From: Zea mays
Lineage: Eukaryota; Streptophyta; Magnoliopsida; Poales; Poaceae
NCBI RefSeq assembly: GCF_902167145.1
Contig: NC_050104.1
Span: forward strand, 108,201,849 to 108,265,848
DNA: 64,000 nucleotides
Reading direction: 5' to 3'
Shown in pieces: positions 60,031 to 64,000 of the stretch; position 1 is the first letter of the stretch, and each line of letters opens with the position of its first letter. Position numbers and translations under genes: made by a program. The notes below the pieces were generated by a model. The model searched no databases, was not told the DNA's origin, and saw nothing but the letters and a program-made list of their open reading frames with translations.

Positions 60031-60302
60031 CCATTCACGCGCATGTCGTGCGCCCGCGCCCTTTCGCCCCACCCCGGCCAGGCGAGCGAGCGCGCGCGTG
60101 TGGCTCTCCACACTCTCTCCTCTCATCCATGACTTGGTGAGTGAGTGTGGCTTCCATATTTAAGCTAGCTCTACTCCACTAGAGCTAGCAATATGGTGCT
60201 AATGGTTCTACCTATACTCTAGCCATCCTATTGTATGGGCTTTTGAGATTTTCTGGGATTTATTTGAATTTCTTAATTGGGCCAAGCCCATAAATCCTAA
60301 CA
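60031..60302 (-). repeat. Copia LTR fragment (first 272 bp)
   Basis: It matches 57988-58275 and ends with CCTAACA at 60302. At its inner edge (CCATTCACG) it is fused directly to RT sequence, so the rest of the 5' LTR, gag, integrase and part of RT are deleted. Confidence 0.87.
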
Positions 60303-60525
60303 TATATTACTACTTAAAGAAACAGCAGATCGTTGATCTTTGTAGGATCGTAATTTGACCGATCCAGATCCACACCACACCACACGTCGCGCGCAGGGAG
60401 AAAACATGGCAAGTACATGCTCGTCACGTGCGTGTTCCTGCCAAGAGAGAAGAGACAGCTAGCTGCTGTGGTGTCCGGCCGGTCAAGAACGGCGTAGGAC
60501 GGCGGCCTGGTCAGTGGTCACTTAC

Positions 60526-61169
60526 TTCCACCGTACGAGCCGCCGAAGACGACGACGGGCGCGGCGTCGGCGGAGAGGTTGTGCTTGAGGCTTGTGATGA
60601 GCGTGGCGAAGTCGGCGAGCGCCTGCGTGGACGTCAGGTAGCCCAGCGTCTGGGCCGACCTGTACGAGTCGTTCCCGAACGGCTTGGACTCGCCGTAGAA
60701 CCGGTGCTGTGCGTGTTCAGCAGCCAACCCCGTTTCATCAGAGCTGATGGGCCTCCGCCAGAGGGTGTCGTTGACGAGGTACTCGTGGCGGAAGAGCGTC
60801 GACGCGTTGGGCGTGAAGGTGAAGTGGTCCAGCTCCTGCGGGAAGTAGTGCGCCGTGAAGGGCGAGGGCGTGCTGTTGACGCCATCGGCGGCCGCGGCGA
60901 CGACGTGCTCGCCGGCGCCGCCTTCCCTGCTTCTGCTGCTTGCCCGCTGGCGGCGCTTCAGCGCTTGCAGGTGCAGCGGAGTGACGGCCGGGACCGGGAA
61001 AGCAGCAGGGTTGGGGTGGAGGACGAGCGCGTCGCTGCTGCTGCTGCGGCTGGTGGTGCTGCTGCTCCCGAGAAGGCCGCGAGGAGTAGCGGAAGGAGAG
61101 GCAGGAAGAAGGCGGGCAGAGGAGGGGCTGGCGAGGACGAGGCACCACCGCACCACCTGGTTTCGTCAT
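60526..61169 (-). pseudogene. Serine carboxypeptidase S28 (Pro-X carboxypeptidase-like) gene fragment
   Basis: On the minus strand one frame (61156 to 60526) shows S28 features: YFPQELDHFTFTPNASTLFR and EYLVNDTLWRRP (about residues 104-136), HRFYGESKPFGNDSY (151-165), LGYLTSTQALADFATLI and GGSYGG with the likely nucleophile Ser (205-210). The family removes residues after proline in vacuoles or outside the cell. It is broken: an ATG at 61169 is in another frame from this one, which has a TGA just upstream. The 40-50 residues normally between WRRP and HRFYGE, including the oxyanion-hole region, are replaced by ISSDETGLAAEHAQ, which looks like intron residue before an acceptor (GCACAG). The segment ends at a good splice donor (GTAAGT, 60525-60520), and the remaining exons are absent, with a copia LTR starting at 60302. 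It is a host-derived gene fragment, either a decayed gene or one captured by a transposon. Confidence 0.75.
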
Positions 61170-62749
61170 TGTCGGACGTCCTCCCTCTCTCCCTCTGTCT
61201 CGTTAGTACTCGTCACGCTTTGTGAGGAATTATAAAGGGATGGCGCGAATGGCCCGTAGCATCACCGGCCATTCGTAGTATCTATCAGTCTCCACTGATA
61301 GTGGAAGGCGCGACGGTCCCTTCTGCGAGTGCGTACGCTGGGGCATGGGCCGCATGGCATGAGCCAAGCGTTTGCATCGGGTGCAACAAATCTTAAAGAT
61401 AATGATGTCCATTTTGACCGCCGGGTGGGCCGCTTCAAGGCCCAGCTGACCGAGCAGCCCACCGGCTAGCAGTTGGCTAGGGCTCTTTGAGGAGCGGAGA
61501 AGCAGAGCAACTGCTCGTGCGCAGGACGGATGCAGCAAGTTGCCTCGCGGCGGCGCTGAACAGCGAAGCGATTCGTTCGCTGCTCTACCAGATCCTGCGC
61601 AACTGCCTGGCGCGGCCGTCTGTTTAAGATGCGCGAGCGCTCCTCCGTCTTTTAAAAAGGTTCTCTGCTCCTCTCTACTGCTTGTTGTTTCATTCTCCTT
61701 GATCCATTAGGTCCGTAGTGTTACTGTGGTTAATCGTTGGTGGTGATTGGAAGCTGGTAGAGATGGTGCTGTTCTTGTGCAGCGAGCTTCTTATGTGCTC
61801 CGTTGATTTAACAGTGCGCCTGTGTGGTGCTCTGTCTGTCCTGATTTCTGTCCACCATGGCCTGGTGCCTGGGCTCCCTGCTGCGCGGTGTTCGTCTTCT
61901 CGGGCTGGTGCTGTGGATGTCTCCCACGGCCTCAGCAGTGGCTCTAGTATCTCCGTCAACCTCCCGCTGTGCAGGCCCGGACGTGGACGGCGGAATTGGT
62001 TTTCTGGGACAGAACTTCGTGTTCGCTGAGCTGATCTTCCCACGTAGACAATCTACGTGTTGTGAGTTACCCGTTGCCTCTCTATATTTATTAAATAATT
62101 TTGTGCAATCTGCTAGTATTTTTTACTAGGGTGTGATTGCGCAATCTGTGGGTGGATTCGATTGCTCAATGATAATAGCGGTGTAATGAGACAACGTGAC
62201 AGTCTGGGTTTTAGTGTGTTGTTAATTTCAGCATAAAGTATTTATTTGTGCCTAATTATATCTCTATTTGTTAAGGCTATTTACCTGTGTTAAATTCTGT
62301 TATATTATTTAGTTCACAACTCCTTACTGTTAGTATTTATACTTGATTATTATGCTTATTATATCTGATCTAAAACCCTGATTTGGTAAGATAGGACTGT
62401 CACGTTAGTCGAGGATCTTTGATCACCTTTTAGCGTTGGAGGGCTATCTGGTGCAGCAACCCGCTATTTTGAGAGCAATATTTTAAGATAAACAATCATG
62501 TTTAATTGTTTAATCTGCCTTCTTCATCTACAAGCCATGTTTAATTTACAAATGGACCTGAATAGCTATATTTCATATTTTCAATTACTTGAATTGCTAC
62601 TGTTCATTGCTGTTATAATTACATATAGTATTTATCTGAATTATATGCTTGTTTTATTCGAAATTAGAATGTTTAATTTATTTAAATATGTTGGAAGCAT
62701 GTCACTTATTTCTCTAAATTTACAACAATCCAGAAAACCAATTCCTATA
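61170..62749. other. No gene seen between peptidase fragment and copia pseudogene
   Basis: GC-balanced sequence to about 62050, then AT-rich. The part next to the S28 fragment may include its promoter. The part from about 61650 may include the LTR or leader of the plus-strand copia element, with a weak TATA-like TTTTAAAAAGG near 61651. No LTR partner is in the window, so borders cannot be set. Short frames here have no recognisable motifs. Confidence 0.4.
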
Positions 62750-64000
62750 ATGGCCTCCAGTTCTGATGTCATTAAGCCTGAAGCGTTCGACGGCGCAAGC
62801 TTTAAGCGCTGGCAGATTAAGACTCGCATGTGGCTCACTGACCTAAAATTATTTTGGGTAGTGACGTCGGCTGTTCCCCAGGCTGCATCAGATGATTCTG
62901 AGGATGCAGAGAAGGCCGCCGCACTAGCGGAAAAGGCTAAGTGGGACGAAGCCAATGAGGCATGCTTGTATCGTCTGCTGAACGTCTTGTCGAACCGCTT
63001 ATTTGACGTGTACTCTGGTTTTACCTCCGCTAAGGGTCTATGGACTGAACTTGAGAACGAGTTCTCTGAAGTTGGCAATGGCAATGAGTCATTCACAACG
63101 GAAAACTACCTCAACTATAAAATGGCTGAGGGAAGGTCTGTTATGGAACAACTACAGGAGATTCAACTCCTTGTTAGGGACTTGGTCCAATATGGCTGCG
63201 TCCTACCAGACAGTTTTCAGGTGAATGTAATACTGGCAAAGCTCCCGTCTTCTTGGCGAGACTTTGTGACTTCACGCCGCCACATGAAGAAGCAAATGAC
63301 TCTCACTGAGTTATCAGCTGTGATAAATGTGGAAGAGCGTGCAAGGTCCAGTAACAAGCCATCCCAGCAACTCTAGGCTCATGTTGTTGAGAAGGGCGGA
63401 GATAGAAAATTCCAGAAGAAGAAGAACTCTCCATAGAAGAATCTGAACCAACCTAAATCCAAAACGATGAAGAAGAAAAGGAGGACTTTATCTGCTACGT
63501 TTGTGGTGTCTCTGCGTATACAGCTCGGAGGTGTAAACTTAGGAAGGGAAAAGGTCCTCCACCTCAGCGCAAAGAAGGGAACATGGTGGTTACCTCCACC
63601 CCAGGGTATGCACCTCATGCCTTTATGGCAAGTCCATCAGATGACTGGTGGATGGATTCTGGTGCTACTGTTCATATTTGTGCTGATCGATCCATGTTCT
63701 CTTCATTCTAGGGATACAACAGCGCACCAGTCTTGATGGGAAATGGTGTTCTGGCAGCAGTTCGAGGTACTGGACAGGTCTACCTGAAGTTAACTTCAGG
63801 GAAGACGCTCGTGCTGAAGGACGTGCTATATGTGCCCTCGAAGACGCTCGTGCTTCTATGTCGACAAGGTCTCAAATTAGTGTTTGAGTCTAATAAAGTG
63901 GTCCTGTCTAAGTTTGGTACTTTTGTTGGAAAGTCATATGAGTCAGGCGGTTTGTTCCGTCTTTCTGTTTTGAACAATCATTCTTCTTACCATGTTAATG
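62750..64000 (+). pseudogene. Ty1/copia gag-protease pseudogene (continues beyond window)
   Basis: ATG at 62750. Gag (KPEAFDGASFKRWQIKTRMW, VILAKLPSSWRDFVTSRRHM, LTELSAVINVEERAR) runs to TAG at 63374-63376, and a second in-frame TAG lies at 63434-63436. Downstream in the same frame is a zinc knuckle in which the His is replaced by Tyr (CYVCGVSAYTARRC). The protease active site WWMDSGATVHIC follows, and another TAG is at 63709-63711. The sequence ending the window (LKDVLYVPS, LVFESNKVVLSKFGTFVGKS) is the protease to pre-integrase part. The gag is distantly related to the one at 56736-57374. It is inactive; integrase and RT would lie to the right of the window. Confidence 0.85.

Noticed and set aside
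60428..61235. 265-codon plus-strand frame over the S28 peptidase fragment
   Set aside because: The minus strand carries clear S28 motifs. The plus frame is a GC-rich shadow with no recognisable domain.

Overview
This window looks like intergenic DNA from a large grass genome, most likely maize or another Zea. It contains an Opie-like Sirevirus, a Grande-like Tat element carrying an antisense spliced gene, chromoviruses with LTRs of about 3 kb, non-autonomous LTR elements and a plant-type Helitron. I see no bacterial-type operons, tRNA, rRNA or CRISPR. The species call comes from recognising the element families; no search was run. Nearly all coding potential belongs to transposons. The only piece that looks like host-gene DNA is a broken S28 serine carboxypeptidase fragment at 60.5-61.2 kb.

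Layout. (1) 1-3412 (+): 3' end of a Ty3/gypsy chromovirus, 'A' (chromodomain end of pol, polypurine tract, 3' LTR). (2) 3413-3507: a 95-bp scrap of another gypsy reverse transcriptase. (3) 3508-15433 (-): chromovirus 'B', same family as A, with both LTRs, a broken gag-pol and an extra ORF upstream of gag. A and B point tail to tail and form a large inverted repeat. (4) 15434-39911 (+): non-autonomous LTR element 'X'. Its 5' LTR is truncated and contains element '3' (16167-33823, minus, target duplication GATCA). The 5' LTR of element 3 in turn contains Grande-like element '4' (26220-33625, minus, target duplication GAAAC). X itself sits in a Helitron. (5) 39912-45145 (-): Helitron Rep-helicase gene of about ten exons, cut at its C-terminus by X and carrying two nonsense codons. 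(6) 45146-46665: AT-rich DNA with a duplicated block. (7) 46666-56132 (+): Opie-like Sirevirus, target duplication ATAAA. (8) 56133-60302 (-): fragmented Ty1/copia sequence in the order gag - LTR - RT/RNase H - LTR fragment. (9) 60526-61169 (-): S28 peptidase fragment. (10) 62750-64000 (+): gag-protease pseudogene of another copia element.

Order of events from the nesting: the Helitron is oldest, then X, then element 3, then element 4. B lacks a target duplication and its two flanks belong to different hosts, so it looks like a recombination product. Elements A, B, 3 and X share a conserved block inside their LTRs. A, B and 3 also share a terminal LTR hairpin, and B and 3 share a primer-binding site, leader sequence and LTR ends. 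This suggests element 3 is a non-autonomous partner of the B type. The most interesting items are the LTR-terminal hairpin with a paired substitution, the shared LTR block, the extra ORF of B with a dsRNA-binding-like fold, the antisense three-exon gene of element 4, and the degenerate repeat array filling element 3.
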